A stretch of 64,000 nucleotides of DNA from Variovorax sp. OK212 (GTDB lineage: Bacteria; Pseudomonadota; Gammaproteobacteria; Burkholderiales; Burkholderiaceae_C): assembly GCF_900112425.1 (NCBI RefSeq), contig NZ_FOLP01000008.1:1-64000 (forward strand). The letters run 5' to 3'. The position numbers and the translations under genes were made by a program. A model generated the notes under the pieces. The model ran no database searches. It was not told where the DNA came from and saw nothing but the letters and a program-made list of their open reading frames with translations. Below are positions 27,493-36,956 of the stretch, in pieces (within the stretch, counting starts at the first letter, position 1; each line of letters opens with the position of its first letter).

Positions 27493-28304
27493 GCCGCCAC
27501 GCCGAAGAAGTGCTGGCGGTAGCGCGGGGCAACGTCGTCCAGCCGCAGCATCAGCGGCAGGTCGGCCGTGTTGAAGGCGACGTCGAGCGCCGGCGGGCCG
27601 AGCAGGCGCGCGCCGCAGCGCAGGTAGCCCTTGATGAGCGGCGGCGGCGCCGGGGGTGCGGCGTCGCTGTCGGCATCTGCGTCGGGGTCGGTGTCCAGCG
27701 GCAGCGCGATGCGGGGCTCGACGCGCCAGCGCTGCTCGACCAGGTGGGTGCGGCACAGCCGGTGCCACAGCCGCGCGGCGCTCAGGCCCTGGTCGTCCAG
27801 GCCGATGCTGGCGCAGCCGATCATGGTGTCCAGCCGGTGCTCGACCATGTACTGGCCCAGCGCGGTCCACAGCGCCATGATGACGCTGCCCGAGCGCCAT
27901 TGCGCGTCCACGCACGAGCGGCCCAGCTCCAGCGCACTGCCGCGCAGCGGCGCGAGCGGTGCCAGGTCGAACTCGGTGTCGGTGTAGAAGCCGCCCGCGC
28001 GGCGCGCCGCCTCGGGCGTGAGCACGCGGTAGGTGCCGATGAGCGGGCCGGGGCCGTTCACCGGGTCCACCGCGCGCACCAGCAGGTGGTCGCAGAAGGC
28101 GTCGAAGCGGTCGGCGTCGAGGCCGGGCGGCGTGCCTTCGGGCGGCGACAGGCTGGCACCCATCTCCTGCGCGAAGACGCGGTAGCGCAGGCGCTGGGCG
28201 TCGCGCAGGTCTTCCTCGCAGTCGGCCCAGCGCGTTTCCAGCACGGGGGCGGGCGTGAAGGCGAAGGCGGTGGTCGTTGTGCCCATGGGCATGCGCTCTT
28301 TCAT
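27489..28304 (-). CDS. OlsB-like N-acyltransferase (GNAT/hemolysin-like)
   Basis: 271 residues. AQRLRYRVFAQEMGA, DRFDAFCDHLLVRA, IGTYRVLTPEAARRAGGFYTDTEF and SALELGRSCV are the hallmarks of ornithine-acyl-ACP N-acyltransferases, which attach a 3-hydroxy fatty acid from ACP to ornithine. Starts at 28304, 28292 or 28286 are possible. Four bases overlap the following LplT-like gene. No OlsA partner is in the cluster; instead it follows an ATP-grasp gene, so the acyl acceptor may be the product of that ligase and not free ornithine. Confidence 0.8.
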   Translation of the reverse strand: MKERMPMGTTTTAFAFTPAPVLETRWADCEEDLRDAQRLRYRVFAQEMGASLSPPEGTPPGLDADRFDAFCDHLLVRAVDPVNGPGPLIGTYRVLTPEAARRAGGFYTDTEFDLAPLAPLRGSALELGRSCVDAQWRSGSVIMALWTALGQYMVEHRLDTMIGCASIGLDDQGLSAARLWHRLCRTHLVEQRWRVEPRIALPLDTDPDADADSDAAPPAPPPLIKGYLRCGARLLGPPALDVAFNTADLPLMLRLDDVAPRYRQHFFGVAA

Positions 28305-28315
28305 GCGGTGGCTCT

Positions 28316-29419
28316 TCAGTTGGAAGGGGGATAGCGGTCGACCAGGCGGTTCTGCCGCCGGTTGAGCCGCGCGAGCGCCAGCAGGCCGATGGGCCGCACG
28401 CCGGCCTTGCGCTGCGCCGCGCCAATGGCGAACAGCAGCCGCTGCTTGGCGAAGACCATGCGAAAGCCCTGCACCACGCCGGTGTCGGGGTCCCAGGCCT
28501 CGATGGCCTCGGAGCCCGCGCCGTTGATCTCCATGATGGTGAACCCGCGCCCCGCGCCCAGTTCGCGCAGGCTGTCGTAGCGCACGTCGAAGCGGCCGAA
28601 ATGAAACTCGGGCATGTCGCGCGCCACGGCATCGATGGCGCGCACCAGCTCCGGCGTGATGAGCGCCACGCCGTCGCGGTACAGCCCGCCCACGCGCGTG
28701 GAGCCGATGGTGGCCAGCCGCACCTGCTGGCCGGCCGCGGGCACGCTGTCGGGCGGCACGCTGCACTGGTGGCGCGGCGAGCGCCCGATGCGCCGGGCGC
28801 GCACGTCGCCCGCCACGAGTTCGGCCACGGTGCTGCGCCCGTCGCCCGTCACGCGCGGAAAGTAGCGCAGCGCCAGCCCGATGATGCGGCCCTCGCCCGT
28901 GGCCGGGTCGCGCGCATAGAAGATGCCGGCCTCGCCCTCCTGCGGCAGGTAGCGCTGCAGCACCACGGTCTCGCCGGTGGGGAACGCCGCCAGGTACGCC
29001 TGCAGTTCGCCCATGCCGTGCAGCAGGCGCACGCCGTAGCCGCACAGGCCCAGGTCGGGCTTCGCGACCACCGGGAACGCGAGGCCGCTGCCGGCCATGG
29101 CTTGCTGCAGCGAAGCCGGCGTGGCCGCACCGTCGTTGAACACCGCGCAATGCGCGGCCGTGACCGAGCGCGCCAGCGGCCCCATGCCGCGGAAGTATTC
29201 GAGCTTGCCTTCGCCCACGAGCCCGCCCGAGGTCAGGTGCGGGTTGGCCGCCGAAGGCACCGTGGGCCCGCCGTAGCGCAGCGACAGCCACAGCCACTGC
29301 ACCACCAGCGGCACGCAGATGAGCCACTTGGGCATGCGCTCGAGCACGCTGCATGCGCGCACCTCGGCCAGCCGGCCGGTGTCCACGCCAAGGTCGGCCG
29401 CGCCGAGCCGGGCGGCCAT
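28316..29419 (-). CDS. ATP-grasp ligase-like protein
   Basis: 367 residues. The ATP-grasp pattern is visible: FPVVAKPDLGLCGYGVRLL (nucleotide lysine), VVLQRYLPQEGEAGIFYARDP, RFDVRYDSL and the metal site FTIMEINGAGSEA. Members join a carboxylate to an amine through an acyl phosphate (D-Ala-D-Ala ligase, carboxylate-amine ligases). Residues 27-45 are hydrophobic and could contact the membrane. Its ATG overlaps the methyltransferase stop by one base (TGATG), so the genes are coupled. Substrates unknown. Confidence 0.78.
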   Translation of the reverse strand: MAARLGAADLGVDTGRLAEVRACSVLERMPKWLICVPLVVQWLWLSLRYGGPTVPSAANPHLTSGGLVGEGKLEYFRGMGPLARSVTAAHCAVFNDGAATPASLQQAMAGSGLAFPVVAKPDLGLCGYGVRLLHGMGELQAYLAAFPTGETVVLQRYLPQEGEAGIFYARDPATGEGRIIGLALRYFPRVTGDGRSTVAELVAGDVRARRIGRSPRHQCSVPPDSVPAAGQQVRLATIGSTRVGGLYRDGVALITPELVRAIDAVARDMPEFHFGRFDVRYDSLRELGAGRGFTIMEINGAGSEAIEAWDPDTGVVQGFRMVFAKQRLLFAIGAAQRKAGVRPIGLLALARLNRRQNRLVDRYPPSN

Positions 29420-30384
29420 CAGGCGGCCTCCGGTGCCTGCGTGGCGACAAGGCCCACGGCGGCGATGCGGTCGATGTGCGCGTACACGGGCCGCTCCAGC
29501 TCCTCGCCGAACACGTCGGGGTCGATCTCGGTGTACGACCAGTCCGTGCCCGAGGCGGCCAGCAGCGGGCGCATCTCGGCCAGGAACGGGTCTTCGCCGT
29601 CGACCATGGCCACGCCCGTGTACAGCAGCAGCTGCCCGCCCGGCGCCAGCCGTTTCAGCGAATCGGCCGCGATGCGCGCGCTCAGCGCCCGCCCGAGCCG
29701 CGTGCCGCCGTGGCGGTAGGCGCGCTGCGCGGCGTCGTCGAGGTACGGCGGGTTCGACACGATGAGGTCGAACGCACCGTCGACCGCCGACAGCGCATCG
29801 CCCTGCGCCAGCGTCACGGGCACGCCGGCCACTTCGGCGTTGGCGGCGGTGTACTGCAGCGCGAGCGGGTTGATGTCGTTCATGACCACCGTGGCCACGA
29901 TGCCCATGGCCGCCAGCGCGCGCGCCACGGCGATGCCGCCCGCGCCGCTGCCGCAGCCCACGTCGAGCACGCGCAGCGGCGGCTGCTGTGGCTTGCGTGC
30001 GTGCTGCGTGTGGCGTGGCGCCAGCGCATGCCCGATGAAGCGCGCGAAGCGGCTGGTGTCGGGGCCGAAGAACACGGCGTTCTCCTCCACCGTCGGGTAC
30101 GCCGAGTGAAGGAACAGGTCGTCCCCCAGGCTGGCGATGCGCACGGTGCTGCGCAGCAGCGAGCCGGTGCGCGCGACGACGCCGGCATGCTCCATCGCGG
30201 CCAGCAGTTCCGGCGGCACGGTGCGCGCCTCGAACGGCAGGTTCCAGCCGAAGATGTCCCGCAGCGTGGCGCCCGGCTCGCGCCCGCGGCGGGCCAGCAC
30301 GCGCTGGTGCGTGAGCGGCGTGACGGTCGTGAAACGGTAGCCCGTGGCCGCCACCTGGCGCAGCAGGCCGGCCGCGTTCAGCAT
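29419..30384 (-). CDS. SAM-dependent methyltransferase, PrmB/HemK-like
   Basis: 321 residues. An N-terminal helical part (1-125) is followed by a class I fold with motif I VLDVGCGSGAGGIA and the amide/N-methylating motif SNPPYLDD. PrmB/PrmC-like enzymes with NPPY methylate glutamine side chains or amines, but this gene sits in a biosynthetic-looking operon and probably acts on the small-molecule intermediate. It overlaps the end of the upstream di-iron protein gene by seven bases and its stop is coupled to the ATP-grasp gene. Confidence 0.8.
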   Translation of the reverse strand: MLNAAGLLRQVAATGYRFTTVTPLTHQRVLARRGREPGATLRDIFGWNLPFEARTVPPELLAAMEHAGVVARTGSLLRSTVRIASLGDDLFLHSAYPTVEENAVFFGPDTSRFARFIGHALAPRHTQHARKPQQPPLRVLDVGCGSGAGGIAVARALAAMGIVATVVMNDINPLALQYTAANAEVAGVPVTLAQGDALSAVDGAFDLIVSNPPYLDDAAQRAYRHGGTRLGRALSARIAADSLKRLAPGGQLLLYTGVAMVDGEDPFLAEMRPLLAASGTDWSYTEIDPDVFGEELERPVYAHIDRIAAVGLVATQAPEAA

Positions 30385-31280
30385 GCGGCGACCTCCTCGG
30401 CGTGCAGGGCTTCGTCGAGGTGCGCGCCGTAGCGCGCGAAGCAGCGCTCGCCGCACACCAGCCGCATGAGCGCGCCCTCGGCAATGAACTGGCCGCAGGC
30501 CGGGTCGGCCGCCACCAGCGGGTGGATCACTTCGCGCAGCCATGCGCGCGCGTGCGACACGTCGAGCGCCGCGTGCAGGTCGAAATAGGCGCGCGCCCGC
30601 CCGCTCAGGCCCAGGCGCCGCATGCCCGCCGCCACCTGCTTCACGCGCCCCGGCGCGGTGAGCTCGATGACGCCGAGCGCGCCGACGGCGTGGTAGCCGT
30701 AGCGCCGCGTGGTGGCCAGGCCGACCATGGTGTTGGCGAGCGCCAGCGACTCCCACACGGTGGTGTCGATCGACGGACGCAGCCCCAGTTCGCCCACCAT
30801 GTGCTCGAGCATCTGGCCGTGCATGGCGCTTTGCTTGCCGTGGCCCATCTCGTCCCAGAAGTTGCGCGCGCACTCGAGCTTGGGCCGGGGCGGCAGCTTG
30901 ACCTGGGTGTAGGCCAGCAGGTCTTCGAAGCCCGCCTCGCCCGCGGCCTCCTGCGTGAGGAACCAGCGCATCTGCGGCAGCGTGGCCTCCTGCGCCAGCC
31001 GGTCGAACAGCGCGTGGTTCTGGCCCGGGCCGGTGTGCGCGAGCTGCGCGAACCAGCTCACGAAGTGGTCTGCATTGCCGGCCGAGCCCGCGGCCGTCAC
31101 CTGCACCGTGGCGCGCAGGTCTTCGAGGAAGCGGCCTTCCAGCAGCCGGTATTCGTGTTCGCGCGCGAGTTCGTCCTGCCATCGGGGCGAAGGAATGCCG
31201 AGCTTCAGCCGCTCGGCATTGAAACGGGCCAGCCGCCGATGAAGTGAGGTGTTCGTCTCCGGGGTCTTCTGAGCAGGCAT
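30378..31280 (-). CDS. Haem-oxygenase-like di-iron oxidase (HDO/iron-containing redox family)
   Basis: 300 residues, all-helical. A full set of candidate iron ligands is present: Glu144 and His147 (WDEMGH), Glu206 (GVIELTAP), and His236-x3-Asp240-x2-His243 (LHAALDVSHARAW). That layout matches haem-oxygenase-like di-iron oxidases such as UndA, CADD, SznF and BesC, which desaturate, cleave or N-oxygenate fatty acids and amino acids. It is the first gene of the five-gene minus-strand cluster. Substrate and reaction cannot be assigned from sequence; the neighbours suggest an amino acid or an acyl-amino acid. Confidence 0.78.
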   Translation of the reverse strand: MPAQKTPETNTSLHRRLARFNAERLKLGIPSPRWQDELAREHEYRLLEGRFLEDLRATVQVTAAGSAGNADHFVSWFAQLAHTGPGQNHALFDRLAQEATLPQMRWFLTQEAAGEAGFEDLLAYTQVKLPPRPKLECARNFWDEMGHGKQSAMHGQMLEHMVGELGLRPSIDTTVWESLALANTMVGLATTRRYGYHAVGALGVIELTAPGRVKQVAAGMRRLGLSGRARAYFDLHAALDVSHARAWLREVIHPLVAADPACGQFIAEGALMRLVCGERCFARYGAHLDEALHAEEVAAC

Positions 31281-31387
31281 GGCCGGTCCTTGTCACCGCT
31301 GGGCAAAAGGGCAGCGTGCGCCTTTGCGCAGCGGCTGTCCGTCAGACAGCGGCTACAAATTCGCTCCCCGCTCCGGGGGGAGGGCGC

Positions 31388-32218
31388 TCAGGTCGCCCAG
31401 ATCCGCGGAGTGGCCGCGGGCAGCTGCCAGAGCTCGCTGCGCCATGCCTGCCACACCTGCCGCAGCAGCTGCATCGCGGGCTCGACCACGGGCGCGAGCA
31501 CGCGCAGCACCACCACCTCGGCATGCGGGCTGGTGGCGCCGGCGTTGTCGAACAGGGGGCTCGCCTCGAGCAGCGTGCGCGCATGCGCGAGCAGCGCGTC
31601 GCGCCGCGCGCGGGCCACCGGCGAGCCCGCCACGAAGAACAGCGAGGCCATGCAGCGGTGGCCGCCCAGGCCGATGGGGCTTTGCAGCAGCCGGTGGTCG
31701 GCCGCGTCGATGCGCCCGCGCTCCAGCCACAGGCCGGGTACCTCGATGTGCTGCAGGTAGGTACCCCGTTCGAAGGGCTGGTTGGCGTTGGGCAGGCCGA
31801 GCGCGGTCACGTCCCAGCCGATCAGCTCGGCGCCGGGCGCGACCTCGATCGCGAGGCGGTTCTCCGCCTGGCAGCCGCTGTAGCAGATGGCCTCCAGCGG
31901 CAGCCATTCGAGCCGCGCGCCGGCCGCGAGCCGGATGCGCGTGCGCTGCAGCGCGAGCTCGCCTTCGGAACGGTAGAAGCGCGAGGCACCGGGCGTGGTG
32001 ATGAGGCCGTGGCTGCCGTCGGCGGCCTCGATGTCGATGTCCAGCGTGTCGCCGCCCACCAGGCCGCCGGGCGGGTGCACCAGCACGTTGTGGCAGACGG
32101 TGTCGCCCTCGGGGTAGAGGCTTTGCAGGATGCGCAGCGGGCCGTCGTGGCGAAAGCGGGCGACGGTGCGGGCGGCTTCGTTTTGGTAGGAGAGATGGAG
32201 ACGGGCGTGCCAGGGCAT
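31388..32218 (-). CDS. ureD: Urease accessory protein UreD, without urease genes
   Basis: 276 residues. HNVLVHPPGGLVGGDTLDIDI, LITTPGASRFYRS and LEWLPLEAICYSGC are diagnostic of UreD, which with UreF and UreG delivers nickel to urease. The ATG at 32218 aligns with family starts (MPWHARLHLSY). In urease operons ureD is normally followed at once by ureA. Here the next gene downstream on the same strand, 107 bp on, is the di-iron oxidase gene, and no urease gene occurs in the window. Confidence 0.9.
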   Translation of the reverse strand: MPWHARLHLSYQNEAARTVARFRHDGPLRILQSLYPEGDTVCHNVLVHPPGGLVGGDTLDIDIEAADGSHGLITTPGASRFYRSEGELALQRTRIRLAAGARLEWLPLEAICYSGCQAENRLAIEVAPGAELIGWDVTALGLPNANQPFERGTYLQHIEVPGLWLERGRIDAADHRLLQSPIGLGGHRCMASLFFVAGSPVARARRDALLAHARTLLEASPLFDNAGATSPHAEVVVLRVLAPVVEPAMQLLRQVWQAWRSELWQLPAATPRIWAT

Positions 32219-32285
32219 GCGGCGAGTCTCGCATGGGGCGTATGAGGGACGCACCCGGCGCGTCCGGGGGGCATACGGGGCTTGC

Positions 32286-33275
32286 TTACGAGGCGGTGCG
32301 CACCGACGATCTCTGCTTCTTCATCTCGGCCGCCGCCTTCACCACCACGTCTTTCAGTTCCCGGACCATGAGGCTGCCCTGCATGGCGCTGGTGGTGAGG
32401 AAGCTCACCGGTGGAAGGTTCCACCCCAGCCGGTAAGGCAGGGCTCGCCAATGGCCCTTGGCCTCCATGTCGTCCACGACGTCGCGCGAAAGAATGGAGA
32501 TGGCATTGGGCTCGTCGCGCAGGGCGGTCTCCAGGGTCCTGATGGAGGTGGACTCCAGCATGGGCACGGGCGGCTGCACGCCCGCGCCGACGAAGACGGC
32601 GTTGTAGGTGCGCCGCATCGGCGTGTTCAGCGGCGGAAGTATCCAGTCGAGCCTGGCCAGGCCGGCCCAGTCCAGCGGGCCGCGCGACAGTCTCCTGGCG
32701 CTCTTGGCGGACACCACGAGGCAGGGCTCCTGCTCGTAGAACGCCTCCTGCACGAGGCCGGTGGCGTCGCCGTCGTAGGAGCGGCCGATGGCGCAGTCCA
32801 GCTCCCCCGCGAGCAGCAGTCCCACCAGCTCGTCGGTGGTGCCTTCGCGCACCATCGCCGCGACGCGTGGCGTGCGGTGCAGCAGGTGGTCGAGCAGGGC
32901 AGAGATGAACTTCTGCGGCACCTGCTGCGTGAGCCCGATGCGCACCCGGCCGCCACGGCCTGCTTCGTACGACGACAGCACCTGGGCGGTCGCTTCCAGT
33001 TCCGCCAGGCCGCGCTTCGCATAGGCCAGCACCGCCTCGCCGCTGGGCGTGGGAACCAGGCCGCGACTGGTCCGCTGGAAGATCGCGCTGCCGAAGATCT
33101 CCTCGACCTCCTTGAGCGCCTTGGTCACCGCGGGTTGGCTCACGCGCATCTCGGCGGCGACCCTGCCCAGCGTTCGATGCCGGTCGATGCGTTGCAGCAA
33201 CGCAAGTTGCCGCAGCTTCAAGCGGGACAAAAGCGCCTGGTGCAGCACCTCGGCGGGATCGCGGAAGGAAGACAA
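32286..33275 (-). CDS. LysR-family regulator (GbpR/CbsR-like)
   Basis: 329 residues. The winged helix begins at about residue 18 (LKLRQLALLQRIDRHRTLGRVAAEMRVSQPAVTKALKEVE), followed by a LysR effector domain. The only start that keeps the N-terminus is TTG at 33275, preceded by TGGAG at a spacing of seven. It is divergent from the GAF-VOC-hydrolase-ABC operon and very likely regulates it. Confidence 0.85.
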   Translation of the reverse strand: MSSFRDPAEVLHQALLSRLKLRQLALLQRIDRHRTLGRVAAEMRVSQPAVTKALKEVEEIFGSAIFQRTSRGLVPTPSGEAVLAYAKRGLAELEATAQVLSSYEAGRGGRVRIGLTQQVPQKFISALLDHLLHRTPRVAAMVREGTTDELVGLLLAGELDCAIGRSYDGDATGLVQEAFYEQEPCLVVSAKSARRLSRGPLDWAGLARLDWILPPLNTPMRRTYNAVFVGAGVQPPVPMLESTSIRTLETALRDEPNAISILSRDVVDDMEAKGHWRALPYRLGWNLPPVSFLTTSAMQGSLMVRELKDVVVKAAAEMKKQRSSVRTAS

Positions 33276-33278
33276 GCC

Positions 33279-33294
33279 ATAACTCCAGGGTTAT
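33279..33294. promoter_or_regulatory. LysR operator candidate ATAAC-N6-GTTAT
   Basis: A perfect 5-6-5 dyad with T-N11-A spacing, the standard LysR consensus. It overlaps the Shine-Dalgarno of the LysR gene and lies about 55 bp upstream of the divergent operon's first codon, consistent with autorepression plus activation. Confidence 0.5.
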
Positions 33295-33348
33295 CGGTGC
33301 ATCAGTTTATAGGTGCTTTTCTTGAATTGACCGGCCTAGACTTTCTTC

Positions 33349-33966
33349 ATGACATCGCCGTGCAACATCAATGACCTCGATCTGGACCTCCTCGCGGCCT
33401 GCGCCACGCCGGGGGAGGGAATGGCGGCGATCGATGCGCTGCGGCGCAGGATCGCACCGCAGTCGATCTTCAGCATCCAGCAGAACGTGACGACCGCGCG
33501 CGATGCGGCGGGCGAGGTGCTCCTGCGCCGTTTCCATTCGTCGGAGGCCGAGAGCTTTCCGGTCAACGGCGCCAAGCGCAAGACACGGACGCCATGGACC
33601 GAATGCCTCTTTGTCGAGGGGCGCGCCTTCATCGGCGAAGGAGAGCAGGTGCTCGCGCAGCACTTCGACGACTTCGAGCAGATGCGTGCGATGGGCTTGC
33701 GCAGCGTGATCAATGTGCCGCTCATGCAGGGCACGCTGTGCTACGCGACCTTCAATGTCTTCGGCACCCGCGACCGCTGGCTGCCGGGCGAGGTCCTCGG
33801 CATTCGGCTGCTGGCGCTCGCAGCCGCGCGCTGGGTGCCGGCCATGCCCGGGCTTTCCTACCGGTTCACGGGTTTGCCTGCCGTTCCCGCCATCGCCGCG
33901 ATCCCCGCGATCCTCGCCATTTCCGGTATTTCCGGCATTTCCGCCATGGATGCGCGAGTGCGCTGA
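33349..33966 (+). CDS. GAF-domain protein
   Basis: 205 residues; a GAF-like fold covers about 15-165 (FSIQQNVTTARDAAGEV, MGLRSVINVPLMQGTLCYATFNVFG). The tail is low-complexity Ala/Ile/Ser/Gly coded by near-repeats of ATTTCCGGC. No Shine-Dalgarno is evident. First gene of an operon for uptake and oxidation. A free-standing GAF domain here may bind the substrate as a sensor, or be a small enzyme domain. Confidence 0.75.
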   Translation: MTSPCNINDLDLDLLAACATPGEGMAAIDALRRRIAPQSIFSIQQNVTTARDAAGEVLLRRFHSSEAESFPVNGAKRKTRTPWTECLFVEGRAFIGEGEQVLAQHFDDFEQMRAMGLRSVINVPLMQGTLCYATFNVFGTRDRWLPGEVLGIRLLALAAARWVPAMPGLSYRFTGLPAVPAIAAIPAILAISGISGISAMDARVR

Positions 33967-33978
33967 AGGAGTACTTCC

Positions 33979-34431
33979 ATGCCCGTAACCGCCTTGCATC
34001 ACTTCACCATCCGCTGCGCGCCGCAAGAGCTGCCGCCGCTGCTGGACTTCTACACCCGCGTGCTGCGCCTGGAGGCCGGGCGGCGGCCCGAGATTCCCGC
34101 GCCGGGCGCCTGGCTCTATGCCGAAGGCCAGCCGATCGTGCACCTGTTCGCGCACCTGTCGACGCCGGACGCGCCCGTGCAGCCGGTCACCGGGCATGTC
34201 GACCACATCTCGTTCCGTTCGCACGGGCTGCGGGAGATGCGCGCGCACCTGCGCGAGCTGGGCGTGCCCTTCAGCGAGGCGCCGATTCCCGGCTGGGACA
34301 TCCAGCAGCTGTTCTTGCATGACCCGCGCGGACTGAAGATCGAGATGACTTTCTGGCTGGACCAGGAAGAAGGTGTGGGACAGAGCATGGAAGAAGGTTT
34401 GGAAGAGGGCGTGGAAGGCAGCGCGCCATGA
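33979..34431 (+). CDS. VOC/glyoxalase-family protein
   Basis: 150 residues, two beta-alpha-beta-beta-beta modules. Candidate metal ligands are the His of LHHFTIRC, the His of GHVDHISFRS and the Glu of LKIEMTFW, as in extradiol dioxygenases and glyoxalases. AAGGAG precedes the ATG. Acidic C-terminal tail. ATGA overlap with the next gene. Possibly a ring-cleaving or lyase step of the pathway; not assigned. Confidence 0.82.
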   Translation: MPVTALHHFTIRCAPQELPPLLDFYTRVLRLEAGRRPEIPAPGAWLYAEGQPIVHLFAHLSTPDAPVQPVTGHVDHISFRSHGLREMRAHLRELGVPFSEAPIPGWDIQQLFLHDPRGLKIEMTFWLDQEEGVGQSMEEGLEEGVEGSAP

Positions 34432-35215
34432 CCGAATTCCTGCAGGCCGGCGAGGTGCGCATCGCCTTCGACCGGGCCGGCGAAGGCCCGCCGCTGGTGC
34501 TCATGCACGGCGCGGAAGCCACGCGGCAGATGTTCGCGGCGCTGGTGCCGCACCTGGCGAGCCACTTCACCGTCATCACCTACGACCAGCGCGACTGCGG
34601 CGAAACCGAAGCACCGGAACAGGCCAGCACGCTGTCGGACCTCGCGAACGATGCGCAGCGGCTGATCGGCGGACTGGGCTTCAGGCGCGCGCATGTGTTC
34701 GGGTCGTCCTTCGGGGGACGGGTGGCGCAGGCGCTGGCCCTGATGCATCCGCGTGCCGTCGATCACCTGGTGCTGGGCAGCACCTGGCCGCTGCCGAGGC
34801 CGCTGGAAGAACTCTGCCCCGACGCACGTCGCCTGGCCGAGGTTCGGCGCGGCCTTCCCGGCACCGCCGAAGAGCTGGCGACATGGTTCTTCCCCGAGGC
34901 TTTCCTGGCGCAGCGGCCCGAGTTGCGGCGCTTCTTCGCCAACGCGCGGCCCGCGTCGCCACGGTCCGCGCGCCGCGCCGCCACCGTCCAGACCGCGCTC
35001 GACAGCGGCGTGGCCGACATCGTGGCGCCCACGCTGCTGCTGGCCGGCGAACTCGATCGCGTGGTGCCGCCGAGCGTGACCCTTGCCATGGCGGCCCGCA
35101 TCCGCAATGCCGACGCCGTGCTGCTGCCCGCGGTGGGCCACGTGACGGCGATGCAGGCGCCCGAGGCCCTCGCCCGGCACATGGTTCATTTCTTGAAGCC
35201 CACAGGAGCCGACGC

Positions 35216-35219
<4 letters not shown>
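34428..35219 (+). CDS. Alpha/beta hydrolase
   Basis: 263 residues. Oxyanion HGAEATR, nucleophile Ser in FGSSFGGRVAQ, acid in LAGELDRVVPP and His in VGHVTAM form the complete catalytic set. Similar to 3-oxoadipate enol-lactonase and C-C hydrolases. Overlaps both neighbours by ATGA, so it is translationally coupled inside the operon. Likely hydrolyses a ring-fission product or an ester substrate. Confidence 0.85.
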
Positions 35220-36001
<782 letters not shown>

Positions 36002-36013
36002 AAGGGCGCTCCC

Positions 36014-36913
36014 ATGACCACCGCCATGCTGAACTCTTCCCAAGCCGCGCCGTCCACCGGTGTTGCTGCGGCGCCCCTAGCGTCAGTCGTGGGATCGCCG
36101 CCGCGCCGACGCTTCAACCCGCTCGCGTCCACCCGCGTGCAATCCATCCTGCTGCTGGCCGCGCTGCTGGGCTCGTGGGAGGCGGCCGTTCGGCTGTTCA
36201 AGGTGCCGCAGCACCTGGTGCCGCCGGTCAGCGACATCGCGGTCGCGCTGTGGCGCGGCCTGGCCACCGGGCCGATGGCGAAGGACGGCTTCTGGTACCA
36301 CGGCGGCGTCACCCTCGCGGAGATCCTGCTGGGCTTTTTCGTCGGTGGCGGCATCGGGCTCGCGATAGGCATCGTGATCTCGCAGATGCCGCGGCTGGAG
36401 GCGCTGCTGGAGCCCTACGTGGCGGCGCTGCAGAGCGTGCCCAAGGTGGCGGTGGCGCCCATCATCGTGGTGTGGCTCGGCTTCGGCATCAGCTCCAAGG
36501 TCGTCATCATCTGCCTGCTGACGTTCTTCCCGGTGCTGGTGACCAGCATCGCGGGCTTCAAGGCGGTGGACACCGACCGCATCGACCTGCTGCGCTCGCT
36601 GTCCGCGTCGTCCTGGCAGATCTTTCGCAAGGCCAAGTTCCCCACCGCGCTGCCGTACATCTTCGCGGGCCTCAACATGGCCGCCGCCTTCAGCGTGGTG
36701 GGCGCCGTGGTCGGCGAGTTCGTGGGCGCGCAGGCCGGGCTGGGCGTGCTGATCCTGCAGATGGAAGCGCAGGCCGACACCGGCGGCAGCTTTGCGGTGT
36801 GCATCGTGCTCTCGGTCATCGGCATCCTGCTGACATCGGCGTTGCGCCGCGTGCAGCGGCGGGTCTTGCACTGGATGCCGGCCGATACCTCCCAGCGCCC
36901 GGTGAACACCTGA
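36014..36913 (+). CDS. ABC importer permease (SsuC/TauC-like)
   Basis: 299 residues, six transmembrane segments, with the EAA-type loop LLRSLSASSWQIFRKAKFPTALPYIF that contacts the ATPase. The N-terminal 35 residues are Ala/Pro-rich and cytoplasmic. Twelve bases after the ATPase gene. Confidence 0.92.
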   Translation: MTTAMLNSSQAAPSTGVAAAPLASVVGSPPRRRFNPLASTRVQSILLLAALLGSWEAAVRLFKVPQHLVPPVSDIAVALWRGLATGPMAKDGFWYHGGVTLAEILLGFFVGGGIGLAIGIVISQMPRLEALLEPYVAALQSVPKVAVAPIIVVWLGFGISSKVVIICLLTFFPVLVTSIAGFKAVDTDRIDLLRSLSASSWQIFRKAKFPTALPYIFAGLNMAAAFSVVGAVVGEFVGAQAGLGVLILQMEAQADTGGSFAVCIVLSVIGILLTSALRRVQRRVLHWMPADTSQRPVNT

Positions 36914-36956
36914 ACCGGCGACACCCCGAGCCATCTTTTCCTGAAGGAGCACAGCG

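Noticed and set aside
24551..27532. A 993-codon minus-strand frame across two genes
   Set aside because: Upstream of 26158 it is an out-of-frame shadow of the LplT-like gene; only the GGDEF part is real.
26227..31280. Identification of the five-gene cluster as the fluopsin C or ornithine-lipid pathway
   Set aside because: The gene set differs: no olsA, and only one HDO with an OlsB-like rather than the expected partner enzymes.
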